DNA of 64,000 bases from Typhlomys cinereus (taxonomy: Eukaryota > Chordata > Mammalia > Rodentia > Platacanthomyidae): positions 4,744,100-4,808,099 of the forward strand of contig JALPQD010000101.1 of assembly GCA_023101885.1 (NCBI GenBank), in the 5' to 3' direction. The notes under the pieces were generated by a model. That model made no database searches and had not been told where the DNA came from. It worked only from the letters and a program-made list of their open reading frames with translations. Below are positions 46,090 through 58,371 of the stretch, piece by piece (positions within the stretch are counted from its first letter, which is position 1; each line of letters starts with the position of its first letter). A program made the position numbers and the translations under genes.

Positions 46090-46244
46090 CTGTTAAGAGT
46101 ATGCTGGAGTTGGTGGGTAGATGCCTTCATGTTAACCTGGTGACTTCCATCCCCAGAGCCCAAGTGGGGAAAGGAGAGACTTCTGAAAGTTGTCTTTCCC
46201 ATCTCTCTCTCTCTCTTTCTCTTTGTTGTAAGTATACAAATAGT
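46090..46244 (+). mobile_element. B4-like SINE
   Basis: CCAAGTGGGGAAAGGAGAGA then CTTCTGAAAGTTGTCTTTCC is shared with the copy at 27848. The tail is CTCTCTC-rich. Confidence 0.5.
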
Positions 46245-46515
46245 ATTTTTTTTCTTTATGTGTGTTTGTTTGCAGGAGAGCACTTGAGTGTGTGTACCTG
46301 TGGAGGCCCAAGGGTGACTTTGGGAATCAGCCTGGATTGCTTCTACCTCCTTCTTGCTTCGCTCTGGGATTTCCCAAGCTCCGCCCACTAGTGCTGGAAG
46401 TGCAGGCTGCCATGTTTTCCGCCTGGAGTTTTTATGTGGGACCTGGAATCTGAACTCAAGACCTTATGCTTGTGAGACAGAATCTTAACCCCTGAGCCAT
46501 CTCTCTAGCCCCAAA
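46245..46515 (-). mobile_element. SINE-B copy abutting a B4-like SINE
   Basis: Reverse copy with GGAATCAGCCTGGATTGCTT and head complement GAGCCATCTCTCTAGCCCC. Its tail meets a forward B4-like SINE at 46090-46244. Confidence 0.83.
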
Positions 46516-48205
46516 CAAATAATATATTTAAGAATAAAAAGAATTTACTGGTGGATTATCAGGACTTGATTTGGACTTATTTTGTAAGCCTATCAGAGAG
46601 ACCTACACAGCATGACAGCATAGCACAGTTTGATGTCTTGCCAGTCTTCTCTCTTCTCTGCTTCAGCGACCAGCTACTGAAGGAAAAAGCTACCTTTGCT
46701 AGATGGATCATATGGAAAACACACTCCTCCGAATCTGAAGCTGGAAAGAAGCACTGTCAGAAATGAGCGACATTGGTACTTCTGGCTCCAGATTCTAGTT
46801 GCATTGAGAGAAGACTCTAGGTAAAGGCTGACCTCAAGGATAAAGCTGGACCTGGGGACAGATTCAGTCAACACCCAGATCTCTAGAAGTCTAGATCGGA
46901 AGAACTGCTAAGGATTCTGGGCAGATGCGAATCAGAACACAACATGGGGCTATGAACTAGGGAGGGTGATTGGACTCAGGTCTCGTGAAAGAGGAGAAAC
47001 TTTCAACTATTTCCTAGGACCAACGCACAGTCATTGGACCAAATGAGCCATTTCCTCTGGCGCTAGACTTGCCAGCATGTGTAGAGCCTGAGACGCTCAA
47101 TGTCCTCTTTCATGGGAAATGTCCAGAAAGCGTTGACTATGACAAATGGGTCTTGTTTGGAAATACTTATTATTCCTCACAAAAGCACTGTCCAGTACAT
47201 AAAGACTCTCATTTGGGGGTGACTTCTAGAACGAGTTTGTGTTTTCTGTCTCATCTTTACATAATCATACCTCATTTGTAACCAACAAACAGTTCCTTGC
47301 TTGATTGGACACCTATTCATCAGACTTGGCTTTGGAAAAATTTTGGTGGTTTCCGAAAATGAAATTCGCTTTCAGAGCAGAGAGATTTATGTTGCTGATG
47401 CTTTTGACAAAATGTGCTGTCAACTCTGAAGGACTCCAGGTGTGGTGGGAGGGAGTCCAGACATTTAGTTGTTGAAAAAACTTTGCCTCCTTGTTGTACA
47501 GCCCAGTCTCTTATAGCCTCACATTGCCTTCTCTTATGTCACCTTAGAGTTGAAATTCAGACTTCTATTTACAAGTCTTTCAAGTGAGTTCATCAGTGGT
47601 ATGTTTAGCATAAGCCATTCGGAGTTTTATTTCTGCCTCTGTCTTCTTGGAAAGGGAAAGAAAGAGGAGAGGAAAGATGACTATAAGGAAAATTAGAGGC
47701 ATGAGTAAATATCATACAAGAGAGAAACATGCAGTGTTTGTATGACTTGGTGGGACCAACCAGTCATGTGTGCTGTGTGTGTGTATGTGTGTGTGTTAAT
47801 GTATGTGTGTGTGTGTGGTCAATTGACATCATAGCTTCATTCCCTTTATGATATTAAAGTAAAGCATATTTTCTATAGAAAACTAGGAGAAAGGAAAGCA
47901 AGGGCAAAGAGAATGGAATGCCTTTCCTTCAACCATGGATTTTGATTTTTCATCCTTCTAGCTTCTTTGGTGGATCATTAGTTTTTGAGGAAGATCTGAG
48001 AAATTTGGCTTTTGCTTCTGTCACTAAGAAATAAAATGCACACAGAGAGTTCCATAAACCCTGTAGATAAGGTGACTTGTACGGAGCACTAGTGAACATT
48101 CCCTGTTCCCTTAGAGATAGGCGCTAGCTTGTCTTATTTCTATTCACAGTTCTGCAATCTCAACTAGAAAGAGACTTTCTTTTGCACTCCATCATCATCC
48201 TTGTG
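46516..48205. other. Intergenic stretch, nothing recognised
   Basis: Apparently unique DNA with only a short GT-rich patch at 47768-47818. No exon or SINE seen. Confidence 0.45.
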
Positions 48206-48210
48206 GAATC

Positions 48211-48257
<47 letters not shown>

Positions 48258-48492
48258 CCATAGCACACTTGAGTGTGTTTGTGGAGGCCCAAGGGTGACA
48301 TTAGGAATCATCCTGGATTGTTCTAACTCCTTATTGCTTTGCTCTGGGGTTTCCCAGGCTCTGTCTTCCAGGCCCAGAATTACAGGTTGCTGCTACATCC
48401 ATATGACATTTTTATGTGGAATCTGGGAATCCAAAGTCAGGTTCTTTTGCTTGAGACAAGACTTTAGCCCCTGAGCCATCTCCCCAGCTCTG
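48206..48492 (-). mobile_element. SINE-B copy with (GT)n tail
   Basis: Reverse copy with a pure (GT)n run at about 48211-48255, GGAATCATCCTGGATTGTTC and head complement GAGCCATCTCCCCAGC. GGATCTTG/GAATCTTG flanks suggest a degenerate target-site duplication. Confidence 0.84.
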
Positions 48493-48821
48493 GATCTTGA
48501 GGTTTTACTTAGTCAAGTGCATTAAATCACTCATGTTGTGCTAAATACGGCCAATGGAGGCTTCCTTAGGCAGTCCTGTGACTTCTAATAAAACCCCATT
48601 AGTCAAAACACACTTTTGCTTCTGGCCAAGCACAAATTTTCAGGTTCCTGTTGTCCCCCCTATCCCCCCCACCCCCCACTGCTATGCTTCTCTGAAGACT
48701 CCTGTCAGGGCAGGGGGTGTGTGATAAGTTTAGAAAAGAAGATCAGAAGTCTCTGTGGCTCTCTACGCTTTGTTTCTGAGATGTCTGTACTTTTAGGTGC
48801 CTTCAGAGGACCAATCTATGA

Positions 48822-48863
48822 AACACACACACACACACTCACACACACACACATACACACACG
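48822..48863. repeat. (AC)n, interrupted
   Basis: Short AC runs with TC and TA interruptions; no SINE identified around it. Confidence 0.8.
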
Positions 48864-49442
48864 TTATGGGCTCACACTAACATTTCAAATTCAAACCATC
48901 GTTACCATTTTTATTAATTTCTTGACTATCTATTTGGGTTTCTTGTCTCTTACACTCACCTCTTGTGAGCGTGTGTCTGTGGAGGTGTGGACATGGGTAA
49001 GCTGGTTTTGCTTGATGATTTACAGCATAGTCATCATGCGGTAGAAAGCTCATTGTTTCTGGGGACTCTTCACATCTCCCTGTCTGCATTCTCTGCCCAC
49101 CTCTGATGCTGTGCCCTCCCTACCCCTCCTCACCCAGGCTGCTCTTCTGCAAGATGCCACTCTGCTCCTGTGCAGGAGTGCTGACAAAGTCACATCCTAA
49201 GAGAGACTCTGGACCAGCAAAGCTGAGGCAGGGGAATTGTGGAGCGGCAGAGCGGACTTGTCCAAAAGCTGCACATTTGAAGTACGAGACAGTCACGTGC
49301 GGAGACCCCTGAATCTGACCCAGCATGTGCTCTGACACCTCAAGGCAGGACTTACCTTTGGGAAGGTTTCCTCCCGTCCCTAATGGGGCTCTAACCTCCC
49401 CCGAATGCCAGGCCTCTCTGAGTGGGCTTCTCTTCACCCCAG

Positions 49443-49572
49443 GGACATGATCTTTTCTCCCTGTGGATGTCCCATGCAGACTTTGGGTCCCCCAAGCTCC
49501 CCACTCCAAGCACACACTGGACGTTTCCCTCTCAGGCTGAGCTTGAAAACCGAACTGTTCAAGAAAGAGGAG
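49443..49572 (+). other. Candidate non-coding exon
   Basis: In repeat-free sequence, an acceptor-like CTTCTCTTCACCCCAG ends at 49442 and a near-consensus donor, GAG then GTAAGC, starts at 49573. Together they bound a 130-bp block. It could be an exon of a plus-strand lncRNA such as the divergent partner of COX10. Open frames across it resemble no protein I know. Splice motifs of this quality also occur by chance. Confidence 0.2.
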
Positions 49573-50548
49573 GTAAGCGAGCATCTTTACCTTCATTGCT
49601 TAAGTTTGCACAGCAGACCCTGGACTCCAGGCTGCTCCCGACTCTTGCACTGTCCCATGGCCGATGATCCTTACCCAGTCTCGGCCCAGGCTGCCTCTCC
49701 CCTTTCTGCCTGCTTTCTTCCCTGGCCTTTTCCCATCAGAGTGACACTTGGTCTGTGGATTCTTCAACCTCTAGCACCTCCTGCATGAGGAAACACCAAA
49801 CACATCTTCATTCAACGAACAAGCTCTAGAAGAGAATGTGGGTAAGTGGAGCCATTCTAGACTAGAAGGCGGTTTTGACGACCAGTGCTTCTATGGGTCA
49901 ATAGGTTCTGCTTACCTCCTCCTGGCCAGCTGAGATTCATGGTCTTCCTGGACTCTCTCGTCGCTGCTGTGTGACTGTCCTTTTGCTTCCACACTCCTTC
50001 AGGTGGCACCTCCTGTGGTCTGTGTAGCACAGGTGACTCCGGGGACCAGATAGGCGAGGAGGCGGAGTCACCATCCATCCCTTGCTTATGTGGTACGGGT
50101 TGTCAGATCTAATGAAATTTTATGACAGACGAGCAACGGCCGGCTTCCTGACGTTATTTATCTTTCTTGCTTCTGCCTGGGAGCATCGAGTGATTTTTCA
50201 TTTACATTTAAAAATGCCAAGATGACTAAGCGCAATTCCCCTGCTCAGAAAACTAGCAAATTGTATCAAAGCAGGAGGGTAATTAATAATCATTGGGTAG
50301 GCAGGCTAGTCTATCTTCCCGGTTCCCTCCATCTCCCCTACCACCACTTCAAACAATTGCTGGACTCCAAGGACATAGATCACGTTCCCCGCTGGCTCAG
50401 ATCTGATAGCCAATATCTTCAATAAAAGAAAAAAAAAAAAGAAAGAAAAGAAAAAAAAGGAAGAAAGCAAGGAAAGGTCCTTGTGATGAGCAGCCTGAGC
50501 TTCATGACTCAACAGACTTATTTGTGACGGCCTTAGAGGGAATGATGC

Positions 50549-50604
50549 ACACACGTTCTCACACGCACGCACGCGCGCGCATACACACACACACACACAC
50601 ACTC
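50549..50604. repeat. (AC)n with CGCG core
   Basis: ACACGCACGCACGCGCGCGCAT then ACAC run; a purine-pyrimidine alternating tract beside an A-rich stretch at 50422-50465. Confidence 0.9.
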
Positions 50605-51479
50605 ATTCACTGACAATGCAATGCATAAAGAAAAGTGATGAAGAGACAATTTAATGTAAGAGAGGCATGAAGGTCCCAGAAAACAGTTTAATTCCAGAGT
50701 GACAGGCCTCCAAGACTGTGTCACTGTGTTTACATAACCAGGAGAGCCCATTTATCATAATCACCCCAGCCCCGGCTAGAGGGGCTACGAAGCATTCTCT
50801 TATGTACATCACTGGGGTCTCTTATCTCTCCCTTCCCTTGTTATCTTCGTTCTTTGTGGGGTCCACTTGTGGGGTCCACCTGCTATCCCCAAATTGCTAG
50901 GCAGCGTGAATTCTTCTTCTCCACAGATGACTTCTGGCAGTCATCTCCCAGACTCCAGAGGACTCAGAGAACTCCAGAGAACCTCGGCCATGTTTATTAA
51001 TCAATTGTCAAACTTGTGTCATATCTGCATTACTTATCTTCATTTCTTTGATTCCCTTGGGGCCTTTTGAATTGCATTCTTAGGGCACCCTAGCGGTAGC
51101 CTGGTGTCTTTCTGAGTCTGAAGGAGTCCAAAGCATTTCACCATCAACTTGCTATTCACCCCACTGTTTTCTCAGGGATTTAGAAATTGTGCTGTTTGTG
51201 TTCCAGTGTCTTCTGGATTTTATTTCAGCTAACAGCCTTGGGTGGGCGGACAGAGCTGAAAGGTGCATTATGCTCCTTCTGGTCCCACGCTATGGTCACC
51301 ATGACGTGGGGCTTCACCTTGGAGCTTCTCCTTTGCTCTCTCAGGATGAGTTGTTTTCCAGAGAGTTCCTCAATTCCCTACACACTGGAAAGGTGTGGCG
51401 TGTCCAGACATGTCTGCCTCACAGAAGACTAAATCAAATCAATCCAATGCAAGATTTACCCTCTAGTTAGGCGGTGGTC

Positions 51480-51725
51480 CACTTCCCTCAACCCTTTACT
51501 TATGAAAGGATATGGAGATTAGTTCTCCTTCACAGATAAACCCTACTTTGAGGTGAGTACAAGCCTGGAGTCCGTGAGTTCTCCAGGGCGCCCTAGCCCC
51601 TCATGGGACTCCACATCTGGAGTCCATGAGTTCCAACCTTTCTCTCCTCTAATAAACTCTACCTTAATCCTCTATGCATGTTCTGGTTTCAATCTTTGAC
51701 TCTGAACATAAGAACCCGGATATAT
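51480..51725 (+). mobile_element. Possible ERV LTR end
   Basis: An AATAAACTCTACC poly(A)-type signal at 51651 followed by a T-rich end and TTCTGGTTTCAATCTTTGAC has the look of an R-U5 region. Upstream, CTGGAGTCCGTGAGTTC and CTGGAGTCCATGAGTTCC form a near-repeat about 53 bp apart. No retroviral gene is recognisable nearby. Confidence 0.28.
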
Positions 51726-52249
51726 ACATCTAGAGTCCTAGAGAGTCAACTGGGCAGCACTAGGACTTTGTATACTAAGATGTGTTCCGGCGCCTTCTTG
51801 ACAGGGAATGCCTGAATGACAGGGAAATTAAAGAGAAGTATAGTGAAAGAGGATCTGGCCTCAGGAGTCATACAGCTGATGGGATAAAGAGGGAGAGCTA
51901 GCTAAGTCCTGCAAAAGGCTGAATGCACTTCATGCAGGAAGCAGGAAGCTAGACAAATAGGGTGAAGAGAAAAGATATTCCAGGGTGACTGAGAATTGGG
52001 AATCCCTTGTGTGGATTCTTAGTCTTATTAATCAAAAAATTTTTCCTATAATAATTCTGATAAGAAGAATCCAATGGAGCAATGATGATATGTAAGGCCC
52101 TTAGGAAACCAATTACTTTCTGAATGGGTTCTACCTCCCCTCCTCTTATTGTCAGGAAACATAATCCTGATATAAACCTGTCCAATAACAGTGGAAAGGG
52201 AGAAAATATACCCTAGATAGGAACAAATGTCTTAGAGTTAACTATAAAT

Positions 52250-52890
52250 ACTCCATAGTAAACTACCATCTGAACACTTCTATTATGCCTTTAGATAAGA
52301 AAGGCTCTCAACACCCAACAGAGATGCATCCTGTTGCAATGGAAGATTAGTGACTACAATTGTCAGAGTGCAGGGTATTGGGACTCTGGAATGCTCAGTC
52401 CTAATCAGACCATCAAAATCTCTCCCTATCCCAAGGGTAGGGCAGAAGATTGCAAGAGTGGTAGATGTATTACCGGTCAAGACACGCCAGTCATGGCAGG
52501 GCTGTTGCATCCAGGAGCTCACTGCAATGAGATCTACTATCATCAGATCTATACAATGGCTGACATATCAATATTTCCCCATGGATCAGCGAGAATCTCA
52601 AGAGAAAACAACCACATTCAGAGAGACTCTTGGAAGGAGGGCTGGATAAGAAAAGGGAGCTTCTCCAGCCTGAATTTGCCCACTGAAGGGTTGTTATAAC
52701 CACAGAGGCCTGGTCCCTTTCCAGCACAGGTGACTCAAAGAGAGCCTTATGGTCCACACATACAGAGACACATGAAGGTGGGAGGGACAGGCCTGGATTG
52801 ATGATGTAGGAAGGGGAAGAGAGGGAAGAGGAAGGGGACGAGGACATAAACTCATATTGTTTGAATATGAAAAACTCTTAATTGAAAAAT
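52250..52890 (+). mobile_element. L1 3'-UTR-like segment
   Basis: A polypurine run (about 52805-52844) then ATAAACTCATATTGTTTGAA and TATGAAAAACTCTTAATTG. Same terminal layout as 22440-23080. Confidence 0.4.
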
Positions 52891-54019
52891 GTGACTAATT
52901 TTTTTCTAGGGGATCCAAAACAAGGCTAAAGGACCATTTTATTAGAGTCTGAAAGAAAAATGAGAGGGCAGGAAAGATGTAAATTCTATCAGTTGCCAGG
53001 ATGGAGGAGTTAGGAGATAAAATCCTGCCTTTGAGTTAGATATGGAAGTTGGCACTCAGCTGGAGAAATTGGGTGTCTTCAGTCAGCAGCAACTAGAAGA
53101 AGGAAAAGTAATGCTTTTCGAGTTAGAACTCGGGAATGAGGGCAGTTGCAGGAGAGGTGCAAGCAGCCACATCAGGGGTGTGTGCGTCTCTGCAGGTTGT
53201 ACATTATCTCATGACAAGAATAATTATTCCTCTCATTGAGGTAAATCAGCTTTCCCCAGGGGCTTGTCTTGGCCAAGTGATTGGCCAGACTGGATTAACT
53301 TTGAAGGGAGGGTCAACAGTATGCAGTGCTGGAATCTCTGTGGCAGATTGGAATGTCCCATCTGCACCCAGAGGTAGACATTTTTTAAAAATTTTTCTAC
53401 TTTTACAAGCATATTGAGTACTTACCCTTGCTTCCCTCCATCATCTTTCCTTCCCATCTTTTGATCAATCCTGCCTTCCTGCCTGTCTGCTTCTATGGAT
53501 CCCAGGGTTGCCTCTGGCTTGTCTACTCTTGTGGAGATTCAGGTCTTTGTGGCTTGTCAAGTTGCCTCTCTTTGGGCCACCCCACTGATAGGGGCATTTC
53601 CCTTCACTCGTCCAGCTTGAGTCCCTGAGGTTTCCTTGTATGTTCTTATCTCTCTTAAATTCCTTGATGTTCTATGGGGGCATGTTGGTATGTTAGTCAT
53701 TTTGCAAGTCTGGTGGGGATGAATCTCACTGTAGTGAGTCCTGCCTTGAGTGGAATGTCTTGTCTAAAGGTGAACCTTATCATCTTTAGGTTTTTACAAT
53801 CTCACTGCCCCCTCTTCTGCGAGGTTCCAATTAAAACTGAGATTCCATTCTTTTGACCAAGAGGGACTGGCTTTCCTTCACAGGCCTCAACAAAGCCCAG
53901 ACACCTCCACCTTTGTATACAATGTTTTAAATCTCCATGTCTCCCTTTCTGTGGTTACCAGGAAAGCAGCAAGTGGGGTCAGAAGGACAGAATCCACCCT
54001 CAATGATCTCTCCCCCTCC

Positions 54020-54440
54020 CCTATTACAGTTTGCCTGCATGTTGCTGATAAATTCACAACCAAATGACTTGGGGGAACAAGGCAGCTTTGTTCAAATGAT
54101 TCTTGATTACAGTTCCTAGCTTGGCAAGAGAGTTCATACCAACAGCAGGAACCAAGGGAACTGACCACATCCTTTCCACAGGGTTGCTGAGAGAGGGGCA
54201 AACCTTACTTGCTAGACCGTTGAGTCTGCCAAAATATGTTGAATGCCATAGCACTGAACCAGCCCCCTCTATCTTACCCATGTGCACAAGGAGTGGCCTC
54301 ACCTCCCGAGGGCTGGGCCTTCCCACATCGACTAGATACCTCCTGTGGGCTTGCTCAGGGTTCGCCTTAACTACCATTTCTTCACAGATGTGCCCAGAAC
54401 TCAGCCTTCCTTTGTCAAGTTGACTCCCGAATCTAACTTG
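54020..54440 (-). mobile_element. LTR-like element (family L)
   Basis: TTACAGTTTGCCTGCATGTT, ACCAAATGACTTGGGGGAAC, GGAACCAAGGGAACTGACCA, AGATGTGCCCAGAACTCAGC and CGAATCTAACTTGCA follow the family layout end to end. Confidence 0.68.
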
Positions 54441-54799
54441 CATCCTCTAAGCCTGTCCACTGTCTAACACCAGGAAGTAGGAACCTCAGGAACGAAAGCA
54501 GAAGGACGAGGTCCCCACTGGCTGAATCCATGCATCGTCTGAAGGGGAATGCTTGGGACGGTTGCGGCTGAAAGGAGAGCAGGCGTGCATGCAGGGATCC
54601 TGGGTAGCTGGTGACGGTGCTAAACTGGGCAAATATGTAACTGAGTAAAATCCTCGAGCAGAGGGTTTGTGAGTCCATTCACCTGGATCAGAGTGTGGCA
54701 GATGAGAAGAGATGTTAGCAGAGAGGAAAGTTCAAAATAGAGAAAGGATGATTTGGTCAGGAGACAGAGATGCTAGATGATACATACCGTTTCCATCTG

Positions 54800-55060
54800 A
54801 AATGCTCCCAAACAGGTTTGAACACTTGATTCTCAACTCTTAATACTATTTTGGAACATTCTGGAAACATAAGGAGATGAAGCCTAGCTAGAGAAACCTT
54901 GCTGGGGTGGGTCCCTAAGGTGGCATGGAATGTTTGGGGGTGTATCATCCCTGGCTGGTTCCTGTCATTGTTTCTTTGATCTTCTATTATAAGAGCAGGC
55001 TCTCTCACACACTCCTGCTGCCATGAACTGAGCTGTTCTAATGTGGGCTAGAGAGTGATT
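54800..55060 (+). mobile_element. LTR-like fragment, family unknown
   Basis: GAACACTTGATTCTCAACTC, AAACCTTGCTGGGGTGGGTC and CTCCTGCTGCCATGAACTGA parallel the segment at 25205-25470. Confidence 0.32.
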
Positions 55061-55169
55061 GTCATCTTTTAGGTACAGCAATTGTGACAGAGTGAGCAAG
55101 TGTTCACAGGCATGGAACATGACAGACTCTTTAGCCCAGATTTTGGATTTCAAAACGTGTGTGCTTTTC

Positions 55170-55490
55170 CTGTGTGTGTGTGTGTGTTTTCTGTGTGCGT
55201 GTGTAAAATATGCACATGCCACAGTGCATATGAGAGATTAGAAGACAACCTCAGATGTTGGTCTTCACCTTCTAGCTTTTATAAGACTTTGGCTGTTCCC
55301 CACTGAATATGCTAGGCTAGCTGGGCAGTAAGCTTCCTGTGATTCTCCTGTCTCCACTTCCCATCCTGCCAGAGGAACTCTAAGAACAGAGATGCTGAGG
55401 ACGGACCACTGGCTTTATGTGCTTTGGTGGTTCAAACTCATCTTATGCTCATGTGCTAGATAGGTACTTTGCCCCAGAGCCATCTAAAAA
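55170..55490 (-). mobile_element. B1/ID-like composite SINE, diverged
   Basis: GTGTGTGTGTGTTTTCTGTG, GAGATTAGAAGACAACCTCA, TAGGCTAGCTGGGCAGTAAG, GTACTTTGCCCCAGAGCCAT. A rodent SINE in antisense with worn boxes. Confidence 0.45.
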
Positions 55491-56381
55491 CTGTTGTCTT
55501 ATCTTAATCCATATATATTTGCATTTCTAGATGCCTAGAGACAATGGTAGACCAAAAAAAATGAATAACAAAGAGTTTGCTATTGAATGAAGAAGACTCA
55601 AGCAGAGAGCCCATGCTGAAAGAATTTCTGGACATGTGGGTTCCAAACCCTATTTAACTACCCCCACCTCAAGAGAGGCCTAATCGGTGATGAGCTCCAA
55701 TAAAAGGCAAGCTCAGAGGTAACAGTTGTAGACAGAGACCAGGCATTCCCCTAGGATAACAGGCTGTCGTGTTATAAAAGCCACAAAGCTCATAAGTCAC
55801 ATGGAAATTGCTTTGTCCAGAAGCCTCTGGAAGTCCTGTCCTCTTCTAACTAGGACATTAATAACAGAACTCTTGCTGTGACTAACTTAGGTGATAAGCA
55901 GCTGTTTATGAAGCATCCTTCATAATGTGGATTTGGATTTGGTCTGGTCCATTATACATGGGGGAATGAGGCATCCGGGTGCTGATGTGCTCTCGGGTCT
56001 GTGAAGAGAAGAGGTGGAAAGGCTGGAGCTGCCAGTATCCTGTTTGTCTTTCTGCTTGTTATTACAATTGGCCTCATTAAATCAGGCAAGCGCTGCCAAC
56101 GTCTTTAAGTTTGACTTTCCTAATTAAAGTTCCACAGAAAGCCCGCCCCCTCCTCTCACGCCCCCATAGGAATGCGCTCTCATAACACAGGCATCTGCCC
56201 CCTGCACTAACCTTTCTTGCAACCAGATAAACAAAGTTATACCAATAAAAATATCCATCTGGGCTTAAAGATAAATAGAGCATTAATATCCCAAACTCAG
56301 ACCTGGATTCTTTTGGAGCCAGTTTTAATGATAGTGGACATCTGTTCTGGCCTGCTTCTTTCCACTCATTTTCCTTTTTTT

Positions 56382-56382
<1 letters not shown>

Positions 56383-56429
<47 letters not shown>

Positions 56430-56640
56430 AGTATTTCAGAGGGCATTGTGCATACCTGTGGAGGCCCAAGGGTAACTTCAGAAATCATCCTGGATTGCTT
56501 CTACCTCGTTTTGCTTTGTCCTGGGATTTAAGACATTACTATTTCCTCTTGGTGTTTTTTTTTCCTGGGACCTGGGATCCGAACTCAGGCCTTTCTGCTT
56601 GGAAGGCAGAGTCTTAACTCCTGAGCCATCTCTCCAGCTC
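56383..56640 (-). mobile_element. SINE-B with internal deletion
   Basis: Reverse copy with a (GT)n tail at about 56388-56426 and AGAAATCATCCTGGATTGCT. It jumps from TGGGATTTAAG to the head half, so about 45 bp of the usual middle are missing. Head complement GAGCCATCTCTCCAGCTC is intact. Confidence 0.82.
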
Positions 56641-56841
56641 TTCATTCACTTTTCCATGTGCATGTCCTTGTGAGAAGATGGGGTAGGAGCAGAGGGTCTG
56701 GGAGAAAAGTGGGGTGTCACCTGACCCTTACCTTCACCTAAACTCGTACAAAGAATGTGGGATAAAGTCTGAATGGGTGATCCTTCTGGATCCTTGCCAC
56801 GTTGCTGGGGTTTCATTGTGGATTCTAACACAGTCAATTTT

Positions 56842-57108
56842 TTAAAAAATATTTTATTTATTTATTTTATATGTGTGTATGTATCAGAATGCACTGTATG
56901 TCTGTGGAGGACCAAGAGTGACCAAGGACCTGAATTGCTTCTACCTCCTCTTTGCTTCACTCTGGGATTTTTCTGGCTCTGCCCACCAAAACTGGAAGTG
57001 CAGGCCTCCGCTGTTTCTGCCTGGCGTTTTTATGTTGGACCTGGGATCCAAACTCAGGACCTTCTGCTTGCGAAACAGAGTCTTAACCCCTGAGCCTTCT
57101 CTCCAGCC
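56842..57108 (-). mobile_element. SINE-B copy with target-site duplication
   Basis: Reverse copy with CCTGAATTGCTTCTACCTCC and head complement GAGCCTTCTCTCCAGCCCC. CACAGTCA on the left and CACAATCA on the right, each followed by a T run, look like the duplicated target. Confidence 0.82.
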
Positions 57109-57363
57109 CCACAATCATTTTTTAAAATCTGTATTTTTCCCCCTTGGACTCTAGAATGTCAGTTCACTCATTTGCAGTAGAAATTGGGACCACCACAGCC
57201 CTGATAATACAAATGTGGGCATGAGCAGGGAAGACATTCTCTTCCTGTGTAAGGGGAGCCGAGAAAGATGGGGGGGTCCACGATGTGATAGCACGGTACC
57301 TGGACAGAGAGGACCAGGGGTACCTTTCAACACTTTCAGCACTTGGGAAGAAGTTCAGGCTGC

Positions 57364-57480
57364 TGGGCTGGGATGTGTCTCAGTGGGTAGAGAGCTTGCC
57401 TAGACAACACAAGGTCATAGGTTCCATGCCCAGCACTGCCAATTATAATCACATAAATTAAGTCAAATGAAATAATAATA
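57364..57480 (+). mobile_element. ID-type SINE
   Basis: CTGGGCTGGGATGTGTCTCA, GTGGGTAGAGAGCTTGCCTA, AGGTTCCATGCCCAGCACTG: the tRNA-Ala-like ID element with A and B boxes in place, followed by an A-rich tail. Confidence 0.75.
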
Positions 57481-57785
57481 AACGTTCAGGGAAGGCATGA
57501 TTCTTACTGTGGGAAAACTTCCCCTGCTTAACAGCAGACTGGTTTGACTAGGATCTGCTGGATTTTGTCCCCTTGTGTCTCCAGACAATCAGTGGGAGTG
57601 GGGGACAAATGTGTCTGCCTGGGGGCCTTTGCAATGTCTGCAAGAGTGTACACGCCTAAAGACCAATGCTGATAAAATATAACCATGCGAGGGGTTGTTG
57701 TGCATGGCAAAGACTTCTGTTAGCACCAGGTGCCAAAGACAGTATTCAGAAGCACCAAAATCTTACATAAGACTCCACTATATGT

Positions 57786-58065
57786 GCTAGAGAGGTGGCT
57801 CAGGGATTAAGTCTGTCTTGCAAGCAGAAACACCTGGGTACACATCCCAGATGCCATGTAAGAAAAAAGCCTGGTAGAAATGACAACGGCCTGCACTTCT
57901 GGCTCTGGAAGGCTGAGCCTGGGAAACTCCAGAGTACAGAACAAAGGAGGTAGAACAATTCAGGATGATTCCTGAAGTAACCCTTAGGCCTCCACAAGTC
58001 CACACAGAACCCTAGGATATACACACCTACACCTATGACCCCCATATCCATACCCCTCCCACAAT
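57786..58065 (+). mobile_element. SINE-B copy
   Basis: Head TGCTAGAGAGGTGGCTCAGG, body GGCTGAGCCTGGGAAACTCC and TTCAGGATGATTCCTGAAGT, then an ACACAC-poor tail ending AATAAATAAAAG. Confidence 0.82.
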
Positions 58066-58371
58066 AAATAAAAGACTCCAATGTATAATATATATGAAAG
58101 GAAAGCTGCTGGACCCCAGCACACTCAATTTGAGGATTCCCATTCTGGGGGCTATCACATGGGAACTCAGCCTTAACATTCTGCTTGGGCTTGCTCATTT
58201 TAAAGACTGAATACCTCAAACTTTTAAATTTTTTCTATTTCTTTCATTTTCATGTATATGTGGGGAATATATATGTGTGGGAGTGTCCACACACATCAGT
58301 ATGTGTGTGTGTGGGAACACAGGATTATATTAGAATCATCCTTGATCAATCACTATCCAACCTATTCTTTT

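Larger units (their letters stand above)
48493..51480. other. Mostly repeat-free, slightly GC-richer stretch
   Basis: Apart from the AC tracts and an A-rich run, about 3 kb carries no interspersed repeat I recognise, which is rare in this window. It includes the candidate exon at 49443. Confidence 0.4.

Noticed and set aside
49120..49596. 158-codon minus-strand frame
   Set aside because: No domain, signal or homology recognised. Only splice-like motifs on the other strand seem worth following.
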